The notes under the pieces were generated by a model. It did not search any database and was not told the origin of the DNA. It saw only the letters and a program-made list of their open reading frames with translations. Positions 41,228 to 49,985 of a stretch of DNA of 64,000 nt are shown here, piece after piece. A program made the translations under genes and the position numbers. Source of the DNA: Mycolicibacterium rufum (lineage in GTDB: Bacteria > Actinomycetota > Actinomycetes > Mycobacteriales > Mycobacteriaceae); contig NZ_CP092427.2 of the NCBI RefSeq assembly GCF_022374875.2, positions 4,712,001 through 4,776,000 on the forward strand, written 5' to 3'. Numbering within the stretch: position 1 is the stretch's first letter; every line of letters starts with the position of its first letter.

Positions 41228-42019
41228 TCATGTCCGTACCCCCGCATTCACCAGGGCGTCGAGCTCACCCAGGTCGCCACCGAGTTCGGCCACGGTCGTG
41301 CGCACGACGGCCACGTCCTTGGCGAGGAACTCGCCGACGGCGGTGATGAACGCATCCGCCGATCCGGCCGCGGCGATCATCGACAGCACGCGGCTCTGCG
41401 CGCTGCCGTGCGTCAACGCCTCGAGCAGCCGGCCCTCGTCGACGCCGAACCGCTGTCCCAACCGGACCCCCTCGGCGACCAGCCCGATCTGCGCCGCGAA
41501 CATCGTGTTGTTGATCAGCTTGACCAATTGGCCGGCGCCGGTGGCGCCGGCGTGCACGATCGGGTCGGCATAGGCGCCCAGCAGGGGGCTCACGCGCGCC
41601 AGCGCGTCGTCGCTGCCGCCGGCGAAGACGGTGACGTGTCCGGCCGCGATGTCGTGCGGGCCGCCGCTGAGCGGGGCGTCGACGACGTCGACGTGCCCGA
41701 ACCGGCCTGCGATGGCCCGCGCGGTGGCCGGGCTCCCGGTGGTGTGCAGCACCAGCGCGCCACCGGGGCGCATGCCCGCCACCAGGTCGCCATCCAGGCA
41801 CAACGCGGTGACCTGCTCGTCGGTGAACACGCACACGACCACCACGTCCGCGCCGGCGGCCACCGCGGCGACGTCGTCGGTGGCCTGCGCCCCGAGTTGC
41901 GCTGCGGCGCGGCGCTTGTCGTCGGTCCGGCCGAGAACCGCCACATCGTGGCCCGCGCCGACGAGACGCTGCACCATCGGGGAGCCCATCCGCCCCGCGC
42001 CGACGAAACCGACCCTCAT
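41228..42019 (-). CDS. Beta-hydroxyacid dehydrogenase (3-HIBADH-like)
   Basis: A 263-residue NAD(P)-dependent dehydrogenase of the 3-hydroxyisobutyrate dehydrogenase family. VGFVGAGRMGSPM is the cofactor loop, DAPLSGG the substrate-binding block and GAGQLVKLINN carries the catalytic lysine. Starts 4 bases inside the end of its paralogue at 42016, so the two arose by tandem duplication and are expressed together. Oxidises a beta-hydroxy acid; substrate unknown. Confidence 0.92.
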   Translation of the reverse strand: MRVGFVGAGRMGSPMVQRLVGAGHDVAVLGRTDDKRRAAAQLGAQATDDVAAVAAGADVVVVCVFTDEQVTALCLDGDLVAGMRPGGALVLHTTGSPATARAIAGRFGHVDVVDAPLSGGPHDIAAGHVTVFAGGSDDALARVSPLLGAYADPIVHAGATGAGQLVKLINNTMFAAQIGLVAEGVRLGQRFGVDEGRLLEALTHGSAQSRVLSMIAAAGSADAFITAVGEFLAKDVAVVRTTVAELGGDLGELDALVNAGVRT

Positions 42020-42840
42020 GACCGCGGATGGTCCATCAGGCGCAGCGCCGTGTCCGCGTCGGCGAACACCGTGCCCTCGGGGGCCGCGGCGTGCGCGGCC
42101 AGGCTGGCGGCGTGCCGCACGTCCTTCTGCAGCAGGGCGCCCGCGATCGGGGCCAGACCCTCGAGCGTGCCGCCGAACACCGCGATGCTGCCGATCGCCT
42201 TGCTCGTCGCCGAGCCGCGGTGCAGTACCTCGCAGAGTCGGTCGCGCGCGATGCCGAGAGCGTCGCCGAGTTCGAGGGTGCTCATCGCCGCGCCGAGGTT
42301 GGCGCTGAACAGCAGGTTGTTGAGGATCTTGGCGACCTGTCCGCTGCCCAGCCCGCCGAGATGGACGATCGCATCGGAGTAGGTGGCGAACACGGGACGC
42401 ACCTTCTCGACCACCTCGGCGTCACCGCCCACCATCACCATCAGCGTGCCCTGCTCGACCGCGGGCGCACCACCGCTGACCGGGGCGTCGATGACCGTGA
42501 CACCCTGGGCCGCAGCCTGTTCGGCGATCTCCCGGCACGTGTCGGGGTGGACCGTGCTGTGGATCGCGACGATGCCGCCGGGCGCCAGGCCGGCCAGCAC
42601 CCCGTTCTCGCCGCCCAGCACCTCGCGCACGTCGTCGTCACCGACGACGCACAGGCACACCAGATCGCTGGCCGCACCTAGTTCGGCCGGCGTCGCCGCC
42701 GTGCCGGCCGGGGTGTCGGCGTAAGGCTCCAGACTCGCCGGCCGGCGCGCCCACAGCGTGGTGTCGAAGCCGGCCTGTGCGATGCGACGGGCCATCGGCC
42801 CACCCTGGCTGCCCAGTCCGATGAACCCGACGCGCATCAA
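42016..42840 (-). CDS. Beta-hydroxyacid dehydrogenase (3-HIBADH-like)
   Basis: A 274-residue homologue of the neighbouring protein: VGFIGLGSQGGPMARRI (Gln in place of the usual Met), DAPVSGGAPAVEQGTLMVMVGG, and GSGQVAKILNN with the catalytic lysine. Overlaps the alpha/beta hydrolase gene by 4 bases upstream. The pair could form a heteromer or handle two successive hydroxy acids. Confidence 0.92.
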   Translation of the reverse strand: MMRVGFIGLGSQGGPMARRIAQAGFDTTLWARRPASLEPYADTPAGTAATPAELGAASDLVCLCVVGDDDVREVLGGENGVLAGLAPGGIVAIHSTVHPDTCREIAEQAAAQGVTVIDAPVSGGAPAVEQGTLMVMVGGDAEVVEKVRPVFATYSDAIVHLGGLGSGQVAKILNNLLFSANLGAAMSTLELGDALGIARDRLCEVLHRGSATSKAIGSIAVFGGTLEGLAPIAGALLQKDVRHAASLAAHAAAPEGTVFADADTALRLMDHPRS

Positions 42841-43721
42841 CTCGCCTCCTCACGGTCGGTCTCGCGACCAGGACCGGCCGCGAGACAGTCTTCGGCGAAC
42901 GACAACACCCTGCGGTGGTACTCGCCCGCGCTGTGCCCCACGCTGAGGTTGTGTCCGCTGGCGGGCATCTCGTTGACGCGCACCCGGGGCGACCCGGTGA
43001 ACAGCGCCGCGATCGCCGCCACGGATTCCGCGTCGGTCTCCCACACCTTTTCGTGCTCGGCGACGCTGAACTGCACCGGAATCCGCAATCGTGCCGCCGT
43101 GTCCGGGAAGTCGCGGCGCGGCCAGTTCGCCGTCACCTCGCCCTCATAAGCCGCCCCGGGAGCGGACAGGGCCCCGGTCAGCACCTCCGGCGGATAGAGG
43201 TCGGTGGGCTGCCACAGCAGGTCGCGCAGACCGGCCGGCCGCGAGGTCACCGAGGCCTCACTGATGACGTCCGCGGCAGCCCCGCTGTAGCGCAGTCCGG
43301 TGCCGGCGAGTTCGACGCCGATCACCTCGGCACGGGTGATGGCCATCCGCAGCACGAGCTCACAGCCGGCGCTATGGCCGACCAGGAACAGGCCCGCGCC
43401 TCGCGGGGCGTTGCCCAGCATGGCGTCCACCGCACCGAACGCCGCGTCCACCCGCAGCGCCGGGTCGGCGAACCCGTCGGCGTACAGGCCCGAGGCGCCG
43501 TAACCGGGCCGGTCCAGGGCGATCGCCGAAAAGCCCTGTGCAGCAGCCGTTCGCAGGAGCGACAGCGCGGGGCGGCCCGGACAGTCGAAGTACGCCGACG
43601 ACGTCGCGCCGCCGTGCACCGCGACGACGACTGCCCGGGGATCGACCACCGTGACCGCGAGCCCGGACATCGGCACACCGTCCACCAGGACGACGCGTCG
43701 GACGGGGTCGGCGGCGCTCAT
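42837..43721 (-). CDS. Alpha/beta hydrolase
   Basis: A 294-residue alpha/beta-fold hydrolase. VVAVHGGATSSAYFD resembles the oxyanion-hole HG block, VGHSAGCEL is the nucleophile elbow (GxSxG), and the histidine is in PASGHNLSVGHSAGEY. Likely an esterase or thioesterase/C-C hydrolase in the pathway. Overlaps the DUF35-Ltp2 gene by 4 bases. Confidence 0.85.
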   Translation of the reverse strand: MSAADPVRRVVLVDGVPMSGLAVTVVDPRAVVVAVHGGATSSAYFDCPGRPALSLLRTAAAQGFSAIALDRPGYGASGLYADGFADPALRVDAAFGAVDAMLGNAPRGAGLFLVGHSAGCELVLRMAITRAEVIGVELAGTGLRYSGAAADVISEASVTSRPAGLRDLLWQPTDLYPPEVLTGALSAPGAAYEGEVTANWPRRDFPDTAARLRIPVQFSVAEHEKVWETDAESVAAIAALFTGSPRVRVNEMPASGHNLSVGHSAGEYHRRVLSFAEDCLAAGPGRETDREEAS

Positions 43722-45373
43722 GAGCCCGACCGCAGCAGCATGACCCCGCTGGGCGTCAGCCCGCCGCTGGAAACCACTGCGACCCGGGCGTCGTCGACCT
43801 GGCGCTCGCCCGCCTCGCCACGGAGCTGCGTGACCGCCTCGTGCACCAGTCCCATGCCGTGGGTGCGGCCGTGGGAGAGCTGCCCGCCGTGGGTGTTCAG
43901 CGGGATGACGCCGTCACGGGCGATCGCCGACCCGCCGTCGAGGAACTCCCGGGCCTCTCCGATGCCGCAGAACCCAAGCGCCTCCAGCCACGACAGACAG
44001 TTGAACGTGAAGCCGTCGTACAGCTCGGCGACATCGACGTCGGCCGGACGCAACGACGTCCGCGTCCACAGGTGGGCTGCCTGGCCGAGCACCTGCGGCT
44101 CATGGGTCAGCGTGGTCTGATCCCAGTCGGTGCGCTCGATGATCTGGGTGCCCACAGCCTCGACGAACACGGGCGGCTTTGGCCGGTCGGCGACCGTGTC
44201 GACGGCGGAGACGACGACCGCGACCGCGCCGTCGCACGGCACGTCGCAGTCGTAGAGCCCGAACGGGGTGGTGATCATCCGGGCGCCGAGGTAGTCGTCC
44301 ATGGTCATCGGGTCGCGATAGATGGCCGTCGGGTTCACCGCGGCGTTCGCGCGCTGATTCAGCGCGATCCAGCCCAGCGTCTCCCGGGTGGTGCCGTAAC
44401 GGTGGAAGTGCCGCTGCGCGTTGAGCGCCAGCGTGTGCGCGGCCGACACCGCGCCGAACGGCATCTGCCAGCTGTCGGTGCGGGCACCCCCGGGCGGCGT
44501 CAGCCGGCCCTCCTTCACCAACTGCCCGAACGTCGCCTCCCACAGCGTGCGGAAGCAGAGCACGTGCCGGGCCATCCCGGTGGCGACGGCCATCATCGCC
44601 GCGATCACCGAACCGCCCGGCCCGAAGGTGTCCATGCCACCGTTGATCCACGTCGGCCGCAGGCCCAGTGCCCCTTCGAGTTTGGTGACACCGCCCTCGC
44701 CCATACCGGCGACGTCGAGCCCTGGGTAGGTCGACAGTCCGTCGATGTCGGCGAGGGTCAGGCCGGCATCGGCGACGGCCGCCTCGCATGCCTCGATCGT
44801 CAAGGACAGCGGCGCGACCATCAGCCGTCGGCCCAGCCGCGACGCGCCGATGCCGGTGATCGCCGACTTCTCCTCGAACTTCTCGGTGCGCAGCATCGGC
44901 CGGACGTGGGCGCCGAAGTCCTGCGGTGCGATCTCGTCGACCGGCTCGGCGCCGAGCTGCTCGGGGACCACCGGCCGGAACAGCGGCAGGTAGACGTCGG
45001 CGTTCTGCTCGAACACCACCTCGACCAGCTGACCGATCGCGAGCTCGTCGGCGTCGGCGTCGATGATGTTGGTGGTCAACCGGATACGCGGGTCTTCCGT
45101 CAGTGCCACCTGGGCCACCACATACGGCGCCGTGAGCCCCGGGATGGAGAACCGGTGGTTGACGGTGAACGCCGACAGCACCGCCCGGCCCGAGACCTCG
45201 CGCACCCCCATGTCTCGGCCGTGGCAGTAGCGGCACACCGGCTGCGGCGGGTGGATCAACGACGAGCACTCGCGGCACTCCTGGATGCGCAGTACGCCGT
45301 CGGCGCCCGAAGTCCAGAAGAACTCGTTGTCGAAGGTCAGCTGCGGCAACGGCATCCGGGTCTCACCGCTCAT
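43718..45373 (-). CDS. DUF35 (OB/zinc ribbon)-Ltp2-like thiolase-fold fusion
   Basis: A 551-residue two-part protein. Residues 1-140 are DUF35: zinc ribbon Cys33-x2-Cys36-x10-Cys47-x2-Cys50 and an OB fold (YVVAQVALTEDPRIRLTTNI). Residues about 165-551 are a thiolase-fold lipid-transfer protein, where the nucleophile site reads INGGMDTFGPGGS with no cysteine and a tyrosine lies in ELYDGFTFN. That is the pattern of Ltp2-type retro-aldolases, which work only with the DUF35 domain of ChsH2; here both are one chain. Predicted to cleave a beta-hydroxyacyl-CoA to a ketone and a short acyl-CoA. Stop-start region contains the 28-bp repeat. Confidence 0.87.
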   Translation of the reverse strand: MSGETRMPLPQLTFDNEFFWTSGADGVLRIQECRECSSLIHPPQPVCRYCHGRDMGVREVSGRAVLSAFTVNHRFSIPGLTAPYVVAQVALTEDPRIRLTTNIIDADADELAIGQLVEVVFEQNADVYLPLFRPVVPEQLGAEPVDEIAPQDFGAHVRPMLRTEKFEEKSAITGIGASRLGRRLMVAPLSLTIEACEAAVADAGLTLADIDGLSTYPGLDVAGMGEGGVTKLEGALGLRPTWINGGMDTFGPGGSVIAAMMAVATGMARHVLCFRTLWEATFGQLVKEGRLTPPGGARTDSWQMPFGAVSAAHTLALNAQRHFHRYGTTRETLGWIALNQRANAAVNPTAIYRDPMTMDDYLGARMITTPFGLYDCDVPCDGAVAVVVSAVDTVADRPKPPVFVEAVGTQIIERTDWDQTTLTHEPQVLGQAAHLWTRTSLRPADVDVAELYDGFTFNCLSWLEALGFCGIGEAREFLDGGSAIARDGVIPLNTHGGQLSHGRTHGMGLVHEAVTQLRGEAGERQVDDARVAVVSSGGLTPSGVMLLRSGS

Positions 45374-45378
45374 CGGTA

Positions 45379-45406
45379 TCCTCGGCTCTTCGCGCGAGCG
45401 CTCATC
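45379..45406 (-). repeat. Dispersed copy of the 32-bp intergenic repeat
   Basis: Matches 28 bases of the tandem unit at 39843 with one difference. It again spans the stop of the upstream gene (ferredoxin, TGA at 45402-45404) and ends in a GAGGA sequence before the next ATG. Confidence 0.8.
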
Positions 45407-45707
45407 GGGTGAAGCCCCACTCCGCCTCGTTGTCCTCCACCTTCAAGTTGTCCAGATCGGGTTCGGTCACGTCGGGGACGTGCGCGTCGTCGGGGCGCCG
45501 TTCGGTGAGCTCCATGATGGCGTGCACCGGGCAGTCCATCAGCGCACGCTGGACCGCGTCGCGATCGCGCTCGGGGATGTCGCCGTCCCCGACGAGCACC
45601 GCGTATCCCCAGTCGTCGAGCGAGAAGTACTCCGGCGCGTGTTTGGCGCAGATACCGAACCCGTCGCACAGCGTCCGGTCGAGCTTGATCCGCAATCGGT
45701 CGGTCAC
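45402..45707 (-). CDS. [3Fe-4S]-type ferredoxin with acidic C-terminal tail
   Basis: A 101-residue ferredoxin from GTG 45707. Cys14-DG-Phe17-GI-Cys20 and Cys59-Pro give the CxxFxxC(x)nCP form. About 35 extra residues follow the usual end, acidic (PDVTEPDLDNLKVEDNEAEW), unlike the 63-66 residue ferredoxins nearby. Start overlaps the NuoF-like stop by 4 bases, so it is probably the acceptor for that flavoprotein. Confidence 0.92.
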   Translation of the reverse strand: MTDRLRIKLDRTLCDGFGICAKHAPEYFSLDDWGYAVLVGDGDIPERDRDAVQRALMDCPVHAIMELTERRPDDAHVPDVTEPDLDNLKVEDNEAEWGFTR

Positions 45708-46996
45708 AGAGCCTCCACCTCGAAGGGCCGTGGCGCGGTGTAGGCGGCCACCGCGCATGTCGGGCAGCGTCCGTCGAGATGCCGTGCGACGTCGTCGGTG
45801 AACATCGCCAGCATGCTCGCGGCGATGTTGGTCGCCGCGTCCAGCGTCGCGCAGGCACCCCGGCCCCGCAGCACCACCGACCACCGTTGGAGGCGTTCGA
45901 GATCCTCGGCGCTCGCGACCCCGTCGCGCAGCGCTGCCGCCGCCGCGGCCATCGCCGCCGTGCCGTTGAAACACGACCCGCACTGCCCGGCGTTCTCACG
46001 GTCGTAGTACCCGAGCACGGCCGCGCCGACCGCCACCGGGCACTCGTCGGTCAGCACGGACACCGCCCCGCACCCCAGGCCGCTGCCGTGCGCGCGCAGC
46101 GAGTCGTGGTCGACCGTGCAATCCAGCACGCGCCGGTCCAGCAGACCGGCGAAGTACCCGCCCATCAGCGCCCCGCGCACCCGGTCCAGCGGGATGCCGT
46201 GCAGTCTCAGCACATCGGCCATCGACACGCCGAACGGCAGCTCGTAGAGCCCCGGTCCGCGCCCCCCGCCGGTCAGGGTCGCCAGGAAGGTGCCGGGGGA
46301 GCGTTGTGTGCCGGCCTCCCGGTACGCGGTGACGCCGTGCGCCACGAGGAACGGCAGGTTCGCCAGCGTCTCGACGTTGCTGACCACCGTGGGCAGGCCG
46401 CCGACGCCCTGCTCGAAGGGCCGCGGCGGCTTGTCGGTCGGCTTGGCCGGGCCCCCGTTGATGGCCCGCACCGCGGCGGTCTCCTCGCCGGCGACATACC
46501 CGGGCGGCACTGTTCGGATCCCGACGGTCACCCCGTCCAGTCCGTCCGCGCCCACCTCGTCGAGCGCCGCGGCCACGGCCTGCGCAGCGCGACCGTCCGA
46601 GACGTACACGTGGGCATGCCTGGCCCCGATGACGCGGGCGGCCAATCGCAGTCCGTCGAGCACCAGGTGGGGCCGATGACGCAACAGCCAGCGATCCTTG
46701 ACCGAGGCCGGTTCGCCTTCCTCCCCGTTGGCCACCAGCACGGTGTCCCGGCCTCGCAGCGAGGCGTCACGGACCGTCGTGAGTTTGACCGCCATCGGGA
46801 ACGCGGCGCCACCACGTCCCAGCACGCCGGCGCGGGCGATCTCGTCGAGGAGCGCCGCGGGATCCGGCACCGGCCGGTAGCCGCCCGCACCGCGGTAGTC
46901 CTCGAGCGACTCCGGAGTCGCTGCGCTGCGCAGCAGACGTGGCGTCAGACCGGGCCATGCGGCGACCGTGAGATCGGTGTTCATCGCCGTGTTCAT
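45704..46996 (-). CDS. NuoF-like NADH:ferredoxin flavoprotein
   Basis: A 430-residue homologue of the complex I 51-kDa subunit: GRGGAAFPMAVK (FMN site), VANGEEGEPASVKDR, YVAGEETA (NADH/FMN region), an SLBB part and a C-terminal Fe-S region. The NuoF cluster needs CxxCxxC plus a fourth Cys. Here Cys339, Cys342 and Cys382 remain but the third is Gly (CGSCFNG); an extra pair, Cys411 and Cys414 (CPTC), is present at the C terminus. No other complex I subunit is nearby. Proposed role: pass NADH electrons to the coupled ferredoxin and then to P450s. Confidence 0.87.
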   Translation of the reverse strand: MNTAMNTDLTVAAWPGLTPRLLRSAATPESLEDYRGAGGYRPVPDPAALLDEIARAGVLGRGGAAFPMAVKLTTVRDASLRGRDTVLVANGEEGEPASVKDRWLLRHRPHLVLDGLRLAARVIGARHAHVYVSDGRAAQAVAAALDEVGADGLDGVTVGIRTVPPGYVAGEETAAVRAINGGPAKPTDKPPRPFEQGVGGLPTVVSNVETLANLPFLVAHGVTAYREAGTQRSPGTFLATLTGGGRGPGLYELPFGVSMADVLRLHGIPLDRVRGALMGGYFAGLLDRRVLDCTVDHDSLRAHGSGLGCGAVSVLTDECPVAVGAAVLGYYDRENAGQCGSCFNGTAAMAAAAAALRDGVASAEDLERLQRWSVVLRGRGACATLDAATNIAASMLAMFTDDVARHLDGRCPTCAVAAYTAPRPFEVEAL

Positions 46997-47031
46997 CGAG
47001 ACCTCCTGCGCGCCCGGCTACTCTTCCCGTC

Positions 47032-47508
47032 ATGCGGACGGCGGTGGTCCGGGTCGTCGTGGATCCGGACGGGCGACTCTCGGACGACGAGCTGCGCTCC
47101 GGGATGGCCGCACTGGTCGACCTCGCCGAGGCCGCGACGCTGCAGGTGATCGACAACGATCTCGCGGGTCTGCCTCCGCAGCGCCGCGAGGTGGAGATCC
47201 TGATGGTGGGCGACGACGCGGCGGACCTGCAGGTCGCCGCAATCGCGTTGTGCGCCCGAGCCTTCGGCACCGAGCCGGTGGCCGGGGTGGTGACGTTCGT
47301 CAGCCACGGCACCGACGAGGACGCCCTCGGAGTGCTGGCGGGGTTCGGCCTGACGGGCCACATCGATCGCAGGCCTGGGGCCGACGGTTGGGACATCATC
47401 ACGGTGACGTTGCGCAGAACCGACATGCTGCGCATTCCCGAGAGCCGCGTCCACACCGCGTTGGAAGCCTCGACCAACTGCGAGATCCACATCGTTCTTG
47501 TCGACTGA
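47032..47508 (+). CDS. Hypothetical protein, divergent from the NuoF-like gene
   Basis: A 158-residue soluble protein with no family I recognise. It has alternating strand/helix character, a VVTFVSHGTDEDALGVLAGFGL stretch in the middle and a late WDIITVTLRRTD strand; one cysteine in STNCEIH. The 35-base gap to the divergent NuoF-like gene implies one shared promoter region. The plus-strand frame is better than its antisense alternatives because it fits neatly between two minus-strand genes. Confidence 0.6.
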   Translation: MRTAVVRVVVDPDGRLSDDELRSGMAALVDLAEAATLQVIDNDLAGLPPQRREVEILMVGDDAADLQVAAIALCARAFGTEPVAGVVTFVSHGTDEDALGVLAGFGLTGHIDRRPGADGWDIITVTLRRTDMLRIPESRVHTALEASTNCEIHIVLVD

Positions 47509-47519
47509 CGGTGCGGCCA

Positions 47520-48428
47520 TCAGCGCCCCAGGAAGTCCAGGATCGCAGGCGCGGCCTGCACCCAGGTGTCGAACATGTTGAAGCGCTTCACCTTCCCGGA
47601 GGCCCGCGCTTCACTGGCGCGCTCCCACGCGTCCTCCGGCCAGGGCGGGTCGATCAGCGTCGACCCCTTGATCAGGCAGTTGACCTCCAGGGAGGTGCGC
47701 TTGGGGTGGTCCATGTCGTTCTCCCCACCGCGGATGATCAGCGTGGGTACCCGGATGCGGTCGAACATCTCGTCGTCGACGCCGGGGATGGTCTGGCCGG
47801 GCTTGGAGACGAACGCGTTCAGCCACCGCAGCATCAGCTTGAGGAAGTCGTCGGGGTCGGTGGCGAGGAACCGTTCGCGGTTCGCCGGGTTCTCGGCGAT
47901 GCGCTGCTTCCACTCGTCGACGTGGATAACGCCCTGCATGCCGGTGCCCCGGACGGCGAGAATGCTCGGCACGATGTAGTAGGACCCGAGGACGAAGGTG
48001 CCGTAGATCCCCCCGACGATGTTCCACACCACGAGTTTTCGGACCATCTCGGGGTACAGCATCGTGGTCAGCATCGAGTCGCGGGCGCCCCCCGAGCCGC
48101 CGGCCAGGATGCACGGTCCGATGCCGAGACCGGTGATCAATGCGTGCAGCGTCTCGGCACGCATGTGGGATTCGCTCTGTCCGTAGAACTGCACATCGGA
48201 CTTGCCGCAGTTGGGTCGGTCCCACAGCAGCACACGGTAGCCGCCCTTGACCAACGCCTGCGCCAGCGGCCGCAGCCCCTCGATGTCCTTGCTGAACCGT
48301 CCTCCGGGCGTCAGCGCGATGAACTCGCCTGTCTTGCCCAGAATTTCGTAGACGACGGTGCCGCCGTTGACGTCGAACGTCTTCTCGCCGCGCTTGAGCT
48401 GCGGGCCGGCGGTCTCGAGGGTGGTCAC
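47520..48428 (-). CDS. Alpha/beta hydrolase (MhpC-like)
   Basis: A 302-residue alpha/beta hydrolase. LALTPGGRFS-like N-terminal strand, RVLLWDRPNCGKSD, nucleophile elbow LAGGSGGARDS, and an acid in TLIIRGGENDMDHP. Starts at GTG 48428 and overlaps the Rieske ferredoxin gene by 4 bases. Similar to C-C bond hydrolases and haloalkane-type hydrolases; substrate unknown. Last gene of the minus-strand group that starts at 51086. Confidence 0.87.
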   Translation of the reverse strand: MTTLETAGPQLKRGEKTFDVNGGTVVYEILGKTGEFIALTPGGRFSKDIEGLRPLAQALVKGGYRVLLWDRPNCGKSDVQFYGQSESHMRAETLHALITGLGIGPCILAGGSGGARDSMLTTMLYPEMVRKLVVWNIVGGIYGTFVLGSYYIVPSILAVRGTGMQGVIHVDEWKQRIAENPANRERFLATDPDDFLKLMLRWLNAFVSKPGQTIPGVDDEMFDRIRVPTLIIRGGENDMDHPKRTSLEVNCLIKGSTLIDPPWPEDAWERASEARASGKVKRFNMFDTWVQAAPAILDFLGR

Positions 48429-48817
48429 GCCTGCACCACCACGTCGCTGCCGACGACGCGGACCGGGTAGGTGCGGATGCTCCATTCCGGTTTGACCGCC
48501 GTGGTCCCGGTCGCGAGTTCGAACCCCCACTGGTGCCACGGGCAGTAGATGAACTCCTTGTCGCGGACCATCACCGCGTCGCCCGGGGCGTCCCGGTCGA
48601 CGACGGTTCGCCCGCGGGCGCGGCCCGAGCACAGCGGACCGCCTTCGTGGGGACAGTAGTTGGCGATGGCGTAGAAGGTGCCGTTGACGTTGTACACCCC
48701 GACGCCGTGGCGGCCGATCGGCACGAGTTTGTGTGTGCCGGGCGGGATCTCGTCGACCGTCGCGACCACATGCTCACGTCCCTGGGCCAGCCGTGGCTGG
48801 CGTGCTGCCTCGGTCAC
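48425..48817 (-). CDS. Rieske-type [2Fe-2S] ferredoxin
   Basis: A 130-residue single-domain Rieske protein: CPHEGG (Cys-x-His) and CPWHQWGFEL (Cys-x2-His), as in NirD/BphF-type ferredoxins. It may carry electrons to the window's Rieske oxygenases, though these are fed directly by KshB-like reductases in known systems. Adjacent (no gap) to the amidohydrolase stop and coupled to the hydrolase downstream. Confidence 0.93.
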   Translation of the reverse strand: MTEAARQPRLAQGREHVVATVDEIPPGTHKLVPIGRHGVGVYNVNGTFYAIANYCPHEGGPLCSGRARGRTVVDRDAPGDAVMVRDKEFIYCPWHQWGFELATGTTAVKPEWSIRTYPVRVVGSDVVVQA

Positions 48818-49963
48818 CTAGAAGACCCTGACCTGACCCTCGAGCGCCGGCACCGTGTCGGGCAGCTTGTAGGTCGCCAGGCCGTTGCGGAACATCACCG
48901 CTTCACGGGCGTGCTCGGGCAGATGCTTGACCAGCCAGCGCGGGTCGTCGAAGGTCCAGTGCGGATAGTCGCTGGAGAACAGCAGGATCTTCTCGCACTC
49001 CATCCACTCCAATGCGCGGGTGAGTTCGGTCTTGTCCTCGGGATAGTCCAGCGGCTGGGTGGTGAACTTGATGTGGTCCTTGACGTACTCGCTCGGTCGG
49101 CGCTTGATGTCCACCCAGCGCTTGCGCTTCTCGTAGATGGCATCCATCCGCCACATCAGCGGGAGGATCCAGGTGAACGCGTGCTCGACGAACACGATGC
49201 GCAGCGTCGGGAACCGGTCGAACACGCCGTCGAAGATCAGGCTCATCACCTGGTTGGCGGCGGTCAGTGAGTAGCTGACCATGAAATCGTGGTTGTAACT
49301 GGGCAGACCCACCGGAGGCATCGGCAGTGTCTCGTACGTGCCGCGCGACAGGTGACAGCTGACCGTGATGTCGTGCTTGGTCGCCGCCGTCCAGATCGGA
49401 TCGTACTTGGGATGCCCCCAGGACGGCCGCGGCTCGGCTTTGATCAGGATCTGTGCCATGTACGGATGGCCGGCCCACTTCTCGATCTCGCGCGCGGCGA
49501 GTTCCGGCTCTTCGATGGCCGCACAGATGGATCCGCGCCACCGCTGGTGCCAGTTGTTGTGACTGTCGAGCCAGTGGTTGGCCAGCCAGGTGTTCACCGC
49601 CGACGACATCGCGGCGGTGGCCTCGGGCAGGCGGGCGATCCGGTCGGTGGGCTCCAGGATCACGATGTCGGCGCCGGCGTCCATCACCAGCTGATTGAAC
49701 ATCAGATCGGGGTCGCTGCCCGCGAACTCGCCGTCGGAGGGGAAGGTGTCCACCCGCATCGCGTATGCGTGCGCGTAGTCGGGGGCGTCGTAGTAGATCA
49801 GTTCCCCCACCTTGTGATTGGTGAAGTACTTGGTGCGCCAGGGCTCTGGGATGTAGTCCAGCAGTTCGCCGCGACGCGGCATCGGGTGTACGTCGGAGTC
49901 GACGCACCGAACGGCGATGCGTTCGGTGGCGGGTACCCGTTCGCGACTGTCCGTGACCGTCAT
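48818..49963 (-). CDS. Amidohydrolase family 2 protein
   Basis: A 381-residue TIM-barrel hydrolase. CVDSDVHPMPR is strand 1, DIVILEPTDR and TVSCHLSRG inner strands, and LLFSSDYPHWTFDDP carries the catalytic aspartate. ATG 49963 (MTVTDSRERV) follows an AGGAGG-like site; the longer frame to 50014 overlaps the neighbouring gene. Second of two adjacent amidohydrolases, probably a heteromeric or sequential pair. Confidence 0.9.
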   Translation of the reverse strand: MTVTDSRERVPATERIAVRCVDSDVHPMPRRGELLDYIPEPWRTKYFTNHKVGELIYYDAPDYAHAYAMRVDTFPSDGEFAGSDPDLMFNQLVMDAGADIVILEPTDRIARLPEATAAMSSAVNTWLANHWLDSHNNWHQRWRGSICAAIEEPELAAREIEKWAGHPYMAQILIKAEPRPSWGHPKYDPIWTAATKHDITVSCHLSRGTYETLPMPPVGLPSYNHDFMVSYSLTAANQVMSLIFDGVFDRFPTLRIVFVEHAFTWILPLMWRMDAIYEKRKRWVDIKRRPSEYVKDHIKFTTQPLDYPEDKTELTRALEWMECEKILLFSSDYPHWTFDDPRWLVKHLPEHAREAVMFRNGLATYKLPDTVPALEGQVRVF

Positions 49964-49985
49964 GATGGCCTCCTGTTTCTCCCCG

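Noticed and set aside
39707..42382. Plus-strand open frame of 891 codons
   Set aside because: Antisense to the ferredoxin, P450 and two dehydrogenase genes, all with clear motifs. Composition is that of a shadow.
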